Assembly (NCBI GenBank): GCA_052117605.1
Contig: JBQKIT010000009.1
Origin: CAG-791 sp000431495
GTDB taxonomy: Bacteria; Bacillota; Clostridia; Lachnospirales; Lachnospiraceae
Direction: 5' to 3' (one strand)
Length of the DNA: 64,000 nucleotides
Every line of letters begins with the position of its first letter. The first letter of the stretch is position 1. Positions 15,034-23,809 of this stretch are shown here, piece after piece. The translations under genes and the position numbers were made by a program. The notes beneath the pieces are model-generated. The model was given only the letters and a program-made list of their open reading frames with translations, was not told the DNA's origin and did not search any database.

Positions 15034-17686
15034 AGAGATTTATACCTATACCGACCTCACAAAATTGGGTGAGAGCAAGCTCTTTCAGGAGATCCGATAC
15101 TTTCCACAGGTAACAGTGTCGGCAGATCTTCGAAAGGATCTTATCGGTACGCAAGCTCGGGATTTTGTAAATGGTATTTTTGCCAACGACAGCCGGATGC
15201 TGGTAACGGAGTTTCATAATCTGGCACAGGCTGTATACGGAGACTGGGGGACAGATCAGGGTAAATTCGGCGAGATGATTCTGCTCTCGGAATATGTCCG
15301 TCAGAAGCTGAACACTGCCGCCGGGGATAAGAAGGAGACCAATTGGCTGATTGGATGTATGAGAAATTTGGGCTCCATTTTATCTGCAATTATTCTGCTT
15401 GAACAGGCAGATGTGAGACCAGAGCATCTTGTGTCAGACGGTGAGAGAAACCTGGATCTGATGTTGGGAGCATGGAAGTACCTGATTGAAAAGGATCCGG
15501 TTATTCAGGCATTCAGGAAGGATTGCGCAAGACATAACACGAAGGAAACGTGGGAACCGATCCTTCGCAAAGCGTTCCGTACAGAGGCTTCTTTCGCAAC
15601 CACAGAAGCTATTGTTTTTCACGGGCTTTACTACATTACGCCATTACAGGAAAAGATTATTTGTTCCCTGGAGAAAGCCGGGTACAGAGTGATATTCCTG
15701 ATTCCGTATGACGAGCGCTATCCGTTTGTTTATGAAATCTGGGATGAAACTTATTCTGAAAAGCGCGGATATCCATTGAAAGTCAATTGGCATATGGAGA
15801 AATCTTCATGGCCGGATCCTTATGGGGATCTTTTTGAAGGAAAGAAGGATATTTCCAGTCCTGATAGGCTGCAGGTGAGGGAATATGCATCAGTCATGGA
15901 ATTTGTGAATGATGTAAAGAATATCCGCAGCCATGGTTACTCTATCTACTCATCTGACTATAAAACGGCGAACAAGATTTTGAAGGATTATTTTCCGGAA
16001 GAATATGGGGACCGAAAGATCCTCTCCTATCCGATCGGACAGTTTGTCAGTGTTTTAAATCAGATGTGGGACGAAGAACGCCAGACCATCATCCTGGATG
16101 AAGACAGTCTGATCGAGTGCTTCTCCTCCGGATGGCTTTCGGTCAACGGGACATCCGGCAGACAGTATTTGCAGGATCTAACGTATCTGCTGCCATTTTT
16201 TACAGGTTGCCATACAGTTGATGAGTGGACGGCACGGATTGAGCTGCTGAAGAAGATTCGCAAGGATTCTATCGATCCGTTCCTTATGGATCTGGATCCG
16301 GAAGAATCTGTTGCAAGATGGCAAGAAGCTATCGGGAATCCGATGGCCAATTTCAGTATGTTTGCCGTAGAGACAGAAAAGCTGGATGTGATCCTGTCGT
16401 TGATACGGCAGCTTCTGGATATGGCTTCCGACTTATTTCAGAACAATCAGGTGATCCGGGTGTCAGAACACATAAATAAGCTGGATCAGATCCTGAGAAG
16501 ATATGAAGTCTCGAATGAGATGTACGCCGAGGAGCGGGCCATCGTCGGGGATATATTTGAAAAATTGGGTCAGCCGGGCATATTTGATGCACGAGTGGCT
16601 CCTTCGGACATTGCCAATGCCCTGAATTTGTTTCTGTGCGGCAGATTGGAGGAAGGAGAAATACAAACAAACAGAATCGGCCTTGTATATCCGATGTATC
16701 AGATCGATGCTGCATGCATTAAGAACAACAGTAAAGTTCATGTGTGTATGTGTGACGTCAATGCCATGCCTGGTGGAAACAAGGAATACATATGGCCGCT
16801 CACGGCACCGGTCATACATGACTGCTATAAGCGAACTCAGAATCCGCTGCTTATTAACATGATGCAGATTATGGAATCAACCGCGATCTGCAACCGGTAC
16901 TTTATGTATGTGGCACTGAAGAATAAGGATGTGACAGTTTCCTGGGTTAGTACCGTTGGAGAAAAACTACTAGCCCCTTCACCGTACATCAAGCTGATTC
17001 TGAGTGCTACCGGGCAGAATCTTTCACGCGCCCGCCGCCATCAGATCACATTTTCTCGGGTGGCTGATGCCGTGTATGGACGGGAAAGAGTTGACGAATA
17101 CGATAACGACAAGATGCCATCAGACGCGATCAAAGAAGCCAAGATGGATTACGCTGTATGCCCTATGAAGTATGTCCTGGGCTATGTGGTAGAGAAATAT
17201 CCTACTTATTCTTCTGATTTCCAGCAGAATTATGCGCTAAATGCGTTTATTTCTGCCATTTATAATCTGATGAAGGATAAGGGTATGACAGTTGACCAGG
17301 TGTATCGAAATGTCATGGAACTGTTTCCGGGTCTTCGGAAGGTGGAAAAACGCCAAGTATACGACTACATGTCATATGACCGGCGTGAGAACGATATGGA
17401 CTACGGGAATCGAACCGAATGCGGCGGGTTCTTTTATACGGATGAGCGTATCAAGCTGCATTATCCGAATCCACAGGTCCGCGAGATGGCGATTGGCAGA
17501 TATGGAAAGCTTTTGACGCCGGATGGCAGAAAAGGCATGAATCTTTATGAAGTCATGGAGGCAACGAACGAGGAAGAAATTGTAGGCCGGAAAGATGTTG
17601 TAAAAACGACATGCATGTTCTGCCCGCATATAGACTATTGCCGGAATGCGATTTATTACGGGGATCAGGAGAATTTCTATGATTAA
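15026..17686 (+). CDS. AddB-like protein with Fe-S cysteines, no visible nuclease motif
   Basis: 886-residue partner of the AddA-like helicase. Its C-terminus carries the AddB/Cas4-type iron-sulfur staple: an early Cys in AVCPMKYVLGY (near 710) and a late CMFCPHIDYC (CxxCx5C, near 860). Between them the usual RecB-nuclease motifs (GxxDRID, QxxxY) are not seen. The N-terminal half is helicase-like in shape but has no Walker A. It therefore looks like an inactive AddB-like scaffold that may still bind DNA ends. Start at 15026, behind GAGGAGGTGGG, overlaps the helicase stop by 8 bases; a GTG 9 bases earlier is possible. The stop overlaps the next small gene by 8 bases. Confidence 0.78.
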   Translation: MSREIYTYTDLTKLGESKLFQEIRYFPQVTVSADLRKDLIGTQARDFVNGIFANDSRMLVTEFHNLAQAVYGDWGTDQGKFGEMILLSEYVRQKLNTAAGDKKETNWLIGCMRNLGSILSAIILLEQADVRPEHLVSDGERNLDLMLGAWKYLIEKDPVIQAFRKDCARHNTKETWEPILRKAFRTEASFATTEAIVFHGLYYITPLQEKIICSLEKAGYRVIFLIPYDERYPFVYEIWDETYSEKRGYPLKVNWHMEKSSWPDPYGDLFEGKKDISSPDRLQVREYASVMEFVNDVKNIRSHGYSIYSSDYKTANKILKDYFPEEYGDRKILSYPIGQFVSVLNQMWDEERQTIILDEDSLIECFSSGWLSVNGTSGRQYLQDLTYLLPFFTGCHTVDEWTARIELLKKIRKDSIDPFLMDLDPEESVARWQEAIGNPMANFSMFAVETEKLDVILSLIRQLLDMASDLFQNNQVIRVSEHINKLDQILRRYEVSNEMYAEERAIVGDIFEKLGQPGIFDARVAPSDIANALNLFLCGRLEEGEIQTNRIGLVYPMYQIDAACIKNNSKVHVCMCDVNAMPGGNKEYIWPLTAPVIHDCYKRTQNPLLINMMQIMESTAICNRYFMYVALKNKDVTVSWVSTVGEKLLAPSPYIKLILSATGQNLSRARRHQITFSRVADAVYGRERVDEYDNDKMPSDAIKEAKMDYAVCPMKYVLGYVVEKYPTYSSDFQQNYALNAFISAIYNLMKDKGMTVDQVYRNVMELFPGLRKVEKRQVYDYMSYDRRENDMDYGNRTECGGFFYTDERIKLHYPNPQVREMAIGRYGKLLTPDGRKGMNLYEVMEATNEEEIVGRKDVVKTTCMFCPHIDYCRNAIYYGDQENFYD

Positions 17687-17855
17687 CAAAACGTTTTGGG
17701 AAAGCGTTGCCAGTGAATGGAAAAAGCCAGACGACGGGATAAAGATTCCTGAGCTTGATACTGGCGGAGCTGGAGATATCAATACAGATGATGATCCACT
17801 TGGTGATATTACAGATCTGGATATGGATGATATTCTGGCTGATTTTGATATTTGA
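17679..17855 (+). CDS. Very acidic 58-residue protein
   Basis: Small protein MINKTFWESVASEWKK followed by an Asp-rich tail (14 Asp and 3 Glu against 4 Lys; net charge about -13). Start at 17679 behind CAGGAG, overlapping the stop of the AddB-like gene by 8 bases; the next helicase gene begins 19 bases after its stop. The translational coupling on one side argues that it is a real gene. A short acidic tail protein between two helicase genes could be a DNA mimic that restrains one of them, or a linker peptide for complex assembly. No family recognised. Confidence 0.68.
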   Translation: MINKTFWESVASEWKKPDDGIKIPELDTGGAGDINTDDDPLGDITDLDMDDILADFDI

Positions 17856-17874
17856 AGATAGAAGGTGTTAGCGA

Positions 17875-19698
17875 ATGGCTGATAGGATCTATGATGTTTA
17901 TCATCAGGAAATTGAGCTGACAAGCGAGCAGGAGGCATGCCTGAAATATACAGGAAACCGGACGCTGATGGTGAAGGGCTACGCAGGAGCCGGAAAAAGC
18001 CTTGTATTGATGGCACTTGCACAGAAGTATTTGGAAAAATATGGCGCAGATGCCAAAAACAAAGTAGGAATATTCACTTTTCAGAACACCCTGGTTTCAA
18101 CGATGCAAGAGTTTTTGCACGTCAATGGACAGCCAGAAGACGGCGTGGTTGTCAGCACGATCAATTCGTATATTAAAAGCATCTATGATCTATTAGTACA
18201 GGCTGGTGCAGCACCGAGAAGAAAGTATCCGTATAACAACAAAGCCGGGGCAGAGATTCGCCTTACAAATGTGAAAAGGGTTCTGAGCGAGCACCAGACG
18301 AAATATGGGAAACACCGTTTTCATGATGTGGATCCTTCTTTCTGGGTCGAGGAATTTGACTGGATGAAAGAAATGAATGTCTGGACAGATGATCTGGATT
18401 ACTATCTCTCTCTCCCACGAAGGGGACGTGGCAGCAAGATACGTATGAGCGCTTCGGATCGTGTCACCGCATATCAGCTCTATACGTTTTACTGTAAGTA
18501 TCTTGAAAGGACTGGTCAGGGAGACTGGGCGGATCAGACGTTGTTTATAGTTCGGCATCCGGAGCTGATCCCGGAGAAAATGAAATTCGAACACGTCCTG
18601 ATCGATGAAGCACAGGACCTGTCTATGGCACAGATGACAGCCATTATGAGACTTTATACAAAAGACATGATGGTTGCCATGGATATGAACCAGAAGATTT
18701 ATAACAGGCACTGGACACCAAAACTTCTTGGCATCGATACGACCACAAAGAAGTTAACAAAATCCATGCGCACGACTAAGCAGATCGAAGCTCTGGCAGA
18801 GTCGCTGCGCAGCAGAAATGATGAAAATCTATCGGAGGATGACAAGAGCCTTCGCGCTATCCCTGAGAGAGATGGAAAACTCCCGAAAATTGTCCATTTG
18901 GAGGATCAGGCTGCTGAGCGGAAATATGTAGTGAACCTGGTAAAGGCATATCAGAGGGAGAATGCAAAGCTGACAATTGGAATCATTGCTGCAAAAAACA
19001 GTCAGGTCAAAACATTCAGCGACTGGTTGACGTCAGCAGGAATCCAGCATGAGCAGGTCACCAAAGACAGTACATTTTCAATGGCTAAGCCAGGCGTGAA
19101 GGTTGTGACTGCATATGGCGCAAAGGGTCTGGAATTCAACTGCGTGATCATCCCTATGTTCGCGGAAGGATACTTCCCGTTTAAGCACGTAACGGACGAT
19201 CCGGAGGAGATGGCAGATTTTATTGTTAAGATGAGAAATCTGGTCTATGTTTCCATGACACGAGCAAAAAATCTCTTGACGATAACCTACTGGGGCAAAG
19301 GTGGATCACGTTTTCTTCAGGAATTGAACCCTCTTCTTTATGAATGGAAAGGTTCACCCTTAATTCCAGTCAAGGTACCTCCAATCGTGCCAGGGAATGT
19401 TCGTCCGTCGATCACACAACAGACTACAGGAACTGGCAGCAGTGGAAGTGGAACATCAACGGGTGGTCATACGGCTACACTGGATAAAGGAACACTTACA
19501 GATTTTCTGAAAGGCAAGGGCCTGGAAGTGATCGATAAGCGCGGCAATGGTGGCGCACTCTGGGTTGTCGGAGATAAAAGTATTGATCCTATTTTGAAGG
19601 AAACCAGACAGAAGTTTGGCTCTCTCTGGACATTCAGCGTGAAAGGCGGCTATGCAACAAAACATCGCTCCGGATGGTTCACAAAGAGTACGAAGTAA
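17875..19698 (+). CDS. Second UvrD-type ATP-dependent helicase with extra C-terminal domain
   Basis: 607-residue SF1A helicase. Walker A GYAGAGKS (35-42), motif II LIDEAQD (242-248), motif V YGAKGLEF (near 412) and motif VI YVSMTRAKN (near 456). It is shorter than UvrD (about 720-750) with a reduced 2B region. After a Gly/Ser/Thr-rich linker (about 510-540) the last 65 residues form a separate small domain (VIDKRGNGGALWVVG... then GWFTK), which I have the impression of seeing at the end of other defence-type proteins. It may fix the helicase to a partner or to DNA. It lies 19 bases after the acidic gene and 16 before the XpaC-like gene. Confidence 0.88.
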   Translation: MADRIYDVYHQEIELTSEQEACLKYTGNRTLMVKGYAGAGKSLVLMALAQKYLEKYGADAKNKVGIFTFQNTLVSTMQEFLHVNGQPEDGVVVSTINSYIKSIYDLLVQAGAAPRRKYPYNNKAGAEIRLTNVKRVLSEHQTKYGKHRFHDVDPSFWVEEFDWMKEMNVWTDDLDYYLSLPRRGRGSKIRMSASDRVTAYQLYTFYCKYLERTGQGDWADQTLFIVRHPELIPEKMKFEHVLIDEAQDLSMAQMTAIMRLYTKDMMVAMDMNQKIYNRHWTPKLLGIDTTTKKLTKSMRTTKQIEALAESLRSRNDENLSEDDKSLRAIPERDGKLPKIVHLEDQAAERKYVVNLVKAYQRENAKLTIGIIAAKNSQVKTFSDWLTSAGIQHEQVTKDSTFSMAKPGVKVVTAYGAKGLEFNCVIIPMFAEGYFPFKHVTDDPEEMADFIVKMRNLVYVSMTRAKNLLTITYWGKGGSRFLQELNPLLYEWKGSPLIPVKVPPIVPGNVRPSITQQTTGTGSSGSGTSTGGHTATLDKGTLTDFLKGKGLEVIDKRGNGGALWVVGDKSIDPILKETRQKFGSLWTFSVKGGYATKHRSGWFTKSTK

Positions 19699-19714
19699 AG
19701 GCGGATAAACGGCC

Positions 19715-21022
19715 ATGGGATTCATTGATTATCATGGGACAAAGGAAGACCGATATACGGAAGTACTGGAGTATGCCCGTGCACAGCAAGAGGAAGACTG
19801 GAAACGCAAGGAGGAGCAAAAACTCACTCTCTGGCTTCGAGATCTGACTGGAAGTAGCAGTTATGCCCAGTTAAATGTTGAGGATTTGGTGAAATATGTG
19901 GTGTTAAAATACCGCATTATGAAGCAGGCATGGCAGTCGCTTATGAGCATCATAAAACCAGCTTCCGAAATCAATTCAGAGCAGCTCTGGAATGACTTCT
20001 CAACAGACCTTGCAGCGAGACATTTGAGTTTGTTTCACTTAAGCCAGGATAAGAAAACACGCTACCTTCAGACTTTTCAAACAAAGATATTTAAGCTTTC
20101 GGATACGATATCGGCGGAGGATTATTATAGAATCATTGCAGAAAACCCAAAGTATCGCCAATATTTTGCGGAATGCTTTGATCCAACATGGAAAGGACAG
20201 CAGGTCTTCAAATGGCTGTATGCCCGTGCAAAGAAGAATAAAGATGGAATGGCACTCCTAAATGATTTCCTTGATGCAAACAGAGACTGTAGCTTTTTTC
20301 TGAGTCTGTATCTGCATCAAGTAATCCTTCCTCATGATGATGGTTGGATGCGTGAGGCAGAGGCAGAAAGGAAAGCCATTCTCGATATACGCGGGAAGAT
20401 CCATAGAGGGACGATTTTTGGACCTGACCGGATGATTCTCGTCAATCCTCTGTATCAGGCCAGAACAAACAGTACTTCGACCAATCCCGTAATAGATCTG
20501 GTTGCAGATGGCGAACACAAAACTGCTCCGGGTAATAAGCAGGAAGCATCGATCCCTAACTCCGGACTGGACAAACAGAAATTCCGAACATTACTTCAAG
20601 ATGGCAAAATCCCGAAGTTTGTAGAAGCATCGAAGATGCTTCTGGACTGCGATCTGCCGGACGACATAGCGCAGACATATCGGCAGTTGGTGGATCGATT
20701 GCCTATCCTTCAGAATGCAATTCAACGGTTTGATGATATTTATCATGCTGATATGGATCAGTTCGAAGAATATTTTGCGCCAGAGGCATTAAAAATTACA
20801 GCGGTCTATCTTGATTATCAAGCTGTGAGACCGTCTGAGAAAATATTAAAAGAGACCAGGGATAGCGTATTCCTGGCCACAAGGAAACTACTGCAGGTTG
20901 TAAACGAGAAGATCGATGAAATTTATCGTTTCGTCACGATTGATGCAAATGCAGAGGCGAAGGCTCTGGAAACGATTATGAGCCAGGACGGACATGTGGA
21001 TCCGGCGTACAGAATCAAATAA
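19715..21022 (+). CDS. Protein with XpaC-like C-terminal region, paired with TelA
   Basis: 435 residues. The N-terminal two thirds are helical, of unknown family. The last about 110 residues (from DQFEEYFAPEALKI, through YLDYQAVRPSEKILKET, to the IDANAEAKALETIMSQDGH end) resemble the C-terminus of XpaC-type proteins (5-bromo-4-chloroindolyl phosphate hydrolysis protein). In Bacillus and many other bacteria xpaC lies directly before a TelA-family gene, and here a TelA-like gene follows after 18 bases, which supports the match. No membrane segment is seen. The molecular role of the XpaC-TelA pair is not well known; it is linked to resistance to toxic agents. Confidence 0.65.
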   Translation: MGFIDYHGTKEDRYTEVLEYARAQQEEDWKRKEEQKLTLWLRDLTGSSSYAQLNVEDLVKYVVLKYRIMKQAWQSLMSIIKPASEINSEQLWNDFSTDLAARHLSLFHLSQDKKTRYLQTFQTKIFKLSDTISAEDYYRIIAENPKYRQYFAECFDPTWKGQQVFKWLYARAKKNKDGMALLNDFLDANRDCSFFLSLYLHQVILPHDDGWMREAEAERKAILDIRGKIHRGTIFGPDRMILVNPLYQARTNSTSTNPVIDLVADGEHKTAPGNKQEASIPNSGLDKQKFRTLLQDGKIPKFVEASKMLLDCDLPDDIAQTYRQLVDRLPILQNAIQRFDDIYHADMDQFEEYFAPEALKITAVYLDYQAVRPSEKILKETRDSVFLATRKLLQVVNEKIDEIYRFVTIDANAEAKALETIMSQDGHVDPAYRIK

Positions 21023-21040
21023 GGCAGGGAGGAACTTGCA

Positions 21041-22234
21041 ATGGAAGATGAAAAAGTGATGCAGAGCAGTTTGGACCAGGAACTCGGAAAGATTAAGTCG
21101 AGAGGCTTGACTCTTGACCCGGACTCTCAGGAGATGCCTGTGCTGTCGCAGCCTTCATTGGGGGGTATCGAAGCGGAAAAGTCAGGTGTGTCGGCTGGTT
21201 CCGTTGACGAGTCTATGCTCTCCGATGATGAGAAAAGACAGGTCGAGGAGTTTGCCCGGCAGATCGACATTACTAATGTTAAACTGGTTAACTCTTATGG
21301 CGCCGGTGCACAGAAAGGGATCTCTACGTTTTCTTCGCAGATTACCAGCAACGTAAAGACCAAGGAATTCGGCGATGTTGGTGACAGCCTTCGTGATCTT
21401 CGTGCTGCTATCAACAGTACGGTTGCTCCGCAAAAGAAGGGATTATTGGGCTTGTTCCAAAAAGGAAAAGCCAAGGTGACCTATGTTATCTCAAACTACG
21501 AGAGCGCTGAGACCAATATTCGGAAGATTGAGAAAGATATTCAGAGGCATCAGCAGGTCCTAACCAAAGACATATATATCTTTGACCAGATGTATGACAT
21601 GAATCTGGAATTCTATAAAGAACTGACCATGTATATCATTGCTGGCAAGAAAGCTCTGGCTCTGGCAAGAAGCACCAGACTGGTCGAGCTCAGAGATAAG
21701 GCGACGCTTACGCAGGATCAGTTGGATATCCAGATGTATCGTGACTACGATGATGCCTGCAAAAGATTTGAGAAGAGAATATATGATCTGGAAACTACCA
21801 GGCTTCTTTCCATTCAACAGGCTCCGCAGATCCGGCTCTTGCAGAATGCAGATCAGGAAGTCGTGGACAAGCTCCGTTCTGATATTATCAACACTATTCC
21901 GCTCTGGAGAAACCAGATGGTGCTGGCGCTGGGAATTGAACATAGCAGACGTGCCCTGGATGCTCAAAGTGCAGTGACGGAAATGACAAACGAGATGTTC
22001 GCAAGGAATGCTGAAACTCTGAAGCAGGGAGCTATCGATGCGGCGATCGCATCGGAGAAAGGTATCGTTGATATTGAAACTCTTCGCAAGGTGAACTCCG
22101 ATATTATTACGGCTATCAATGAAGTCGTGAAGATCCACGAGGAAGGATCAAGACGCAGAGCCGAGGCTACAGAGGAACTCGCCAAGATCGAGGATGAGCT
22201 TAAGCAGGCGTTGCTGGAAGCAGGCAGCCGATAA
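21041..22234 (+). CDS. TelA-like toxic-anion-resistance family protein
   Basis: 397 residues, the usual length of the TelA/KlaA family. The body is almost wholly helical with long coiled-coil stretches (about 150-260 and 350-397), and the pattern of an N-terminal disordered region followed by FARQIDITNVKLVNSYG matches the family. GGGAGG ribosome binding site. These soluble proteins are linked to tellurite and other stress resistance and to cell-envelope antibiotics, with no known enzyme activity. Together with the XpaC-like gene it forms the second half of the cluster, suggesting an envelope-directed function next to the DNA-directed helicases. Confidence 0.85.
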   Translation: MEDEKVMQSSLDQELGKIKSRGLTLDPDSQEMPVLSQPSLGGIEAEKSGVSAGSVDESMLSDDEKRQVEEFARQIDITNVKLVNSYGAGAQKGISTFSSQITSNVKTKEFGDVGDSLRDLRAAINSTVAPQKKGLLGLFQKGKAKVTYVISNYESAETNIRKIEKDIQRHQQVLTKDIYIFDQMYDMNLEFYKELTMYIIAGKKALALARSTRLVELRDKATLTQDQLDIQMYRDYDDACKRFEKRIYDLETTRLLSIQQAPQIRLLQNADQEVVDKLRSDIINTIPLWRNQMVLALGIEHSRRALDAQSAVTEMTNEMFARNAETLKQGAIDAAIASEKGIVDIETLRKVNSDIITAINEVVKIHEEGSRRRAEATEELAKIEDELKQALLEAGSR

Positions 22235-22306
22235 AGACGATGACGAGTGGAGACGCTGTCAATTCTTTACGGTATCTCCACTATTCTTTATTGAGATGAT
22301 GTTGAA

Positions 22307-22891
22307 ATGAAGAAAAGGCTGAAAATCTCTTATAACGCACCGGTTATACTAAGTTTTGTTTTTATATGCCTTGCCGTGATGCTGGTCGGTATGCTGACAG
22401 GTGGAAAAAGCACCAGGCTGCTTTTTATGACATACCATTCATCGCTGGCAAATCCATTGACGTATCTTAGGCTTTTTACTCATGTGTTCGGTCATAGTGG
22501 TTGGTCGCACTTTATAGGAAATGCTGCATACTTGCTCCTGCTGGGGCCGATGCTTGAAGAGAAATATGGTTCTAAGATGTTGATGGAGATCATAGCATTA
22601 ACAGCTCTTGTGACGGGCATTGTGAATTATATTTTCTTTTGGAACGTCGGCTTGTTCGGGGCTAGCGGTGTGGTATTTGCCTTTATTGTGCTTGCATCTT
22701 TTACAGGCTTCCGAGATGGGGAAATTCCGCTGACATTTATCCTCATTGCAGTCATCTATATTGGTCAACAGGTGTATGAAGGCATTGTCCTCTCCGATAA
22801 TGTATCCAATATGGCGCATATCGTAGGTGGTCTTGTAGGTGCGGCAATTGGATATTTACTGAACAAAAAGCCGAAACGCGGATACAGGTAA
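22307..22891 (+). CDS. Rhomboid-family intramembrane serine protease
   Basis: 194-residue protein with about six membrane segments. Rhomboid landmarks are complete: the HxxxN pair in SHFIGNAAYLL (near 67-77), the catalytic Ser in GASG (near 118-121) and the catalytic His in NMAHIVGG (near 167-174). It would cut single-pass membrane proteins within the bilayer. Gap to TelA 72 bases, the largest inside the unit; gap to the membrane nuclease 11 bases. The neighbouring nuclease has one N-terminal membrane anchor and is the obvious candidate substrate (inference). Confidence 0.9.
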   Translation: MKKRLKISYNAPVILSFVFICLAVMLVGMLTGGKSTRLLFMTYHSSLANPLTYLRLFTHVFGHSGWSHFIGNAAYLLLLGPMLEEKYGSKMLMEIIALTALVTGIVNYIFFWNVGLFGASGVVFAFIVLASFTGFRDGEIPLTFILIAVIYIGQQVYEGIVLSDNVSNMAHIVGGLVGAAIGYLLNKKPKRGYR

Positions 22892-22902
22892 CATATCTTT
22901 GG

Positions 22903-23748
22903 ATGTCGGGAGGAATCGAGACGAGTTACAGAGCGCACTGGGACAGCCAGAAAGAATATGAGAAATTCTGGGCTCAAAGCAAGGATGGGCTGCAGAATCA
23001 GAAGAAGAACTGGCGTAAGTTTCCGTGGATCCTTCTCCTGATTCTTCTTTGCGTGGCTGTAATTGCTGCTGTTTGGTTCCTTCGCCAAAAAAACATTTCA
23101 GGGCATTGGCCATGGGAAGATACATCTACAAGATCTGGGAGTATTGTAGACTCTTCTCCAGAGAAGATACCAGACTATAGTGGTGACGCTGTAGTCGAAC
23201 TAAACGGTGGAAAACCCTGCTTTTCTGCGGAAGAACTGAGCACAATCACAGGAGAAAATTACAGTGAGCTTGACAGTTTCGGCCGTTGTGGAACCGCTAT
23301 AGCGATGTTGGACAGAACGATGATGCCGACCGAACAACGGGGAGCCATCGGCAATGTCAAACCGACTGGTTGGGTGCAGGAAAAATATCCTGGGATTGTA
23401 GATTCAGAGCCGCCGTATCTATATAATCGCTGCCACTTGATTGCTTACTCCATGACCGGTCAGAACGCAAATGAGCTGAACCTGATCACCGGGACCAGAT
23501 ACATGAACGCCACCACGATGCTCGCGTATGAGGAGCAGATTCTTAGATATCTCGATAATTCAGACAATCATGTCTTATATAGAGTCTCCCCATATTTTAA
23601 GGGTACAGAGTTGCTGGCTAGGGGTGTGGAGTTAGAAGCATATTCTGTGGAAGACAATGGGAAAGGTATTTGTTTCCATGTGTTCCTGTATAATGTACAG
23701 CCAGGGATAGAGATCGATTACAAAACTGGTAGAAGCTGGACGAAATAA
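22903..23748 (+). CDS. Membrane-anchored DNA/RNA non-specific endonuclease
   Basis: 281 residues. A single membrane segment lies at about 42-61 (PWILLLILLCVAVIAAVWFL) after a basic cytoplasmic stretch, so the nuclease part should face outward. The catalytic region has YLYNRCHLIAYSMTGQNANE, the RxHLIA form of the EndA/NucA beta-beta-alpha-metal nucleases (His as general base), followed by NLITGTRYMN with the metal-binding Asn. The ATG at 22903 has only a weak ribosome binding site. It lies 11 bases after the rhomboid gene. It could degrade DNA at the cell surface, or be released by the rhomboid. Confidence 0.85.
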   Translation: MSGGIETSYRAHWDSQKEYEKFWAQSKDGLQNQKKNWRKFPWILLLILLCVAVIAAVWFLRQKNISGHWPWEDTSTRSGSIVDSSPEKIPDYSGDAVVELNGGKPCFSAEELSTITGENYSELDSFGRCGTAIAMLDRTMMPTEQRGAIGNVKPTGWVQEKYPGIVDSEPPYLYNRCHLIAYSMTGQNANELNLITGTRYMNATTMLAYEEQILRYLDNSDNHVLYRVSPYFKGTELLARGVELEAYSVEDNGKGICFHVFLYNVQPGIEIDYKTGRSWTK

Positions 23749-23809
23749 GATGCTGATAGCTTGGTAGGTGAATACCTATGTTTCTGATTTGAGAAAGAGA
23801 GATTCAGGA

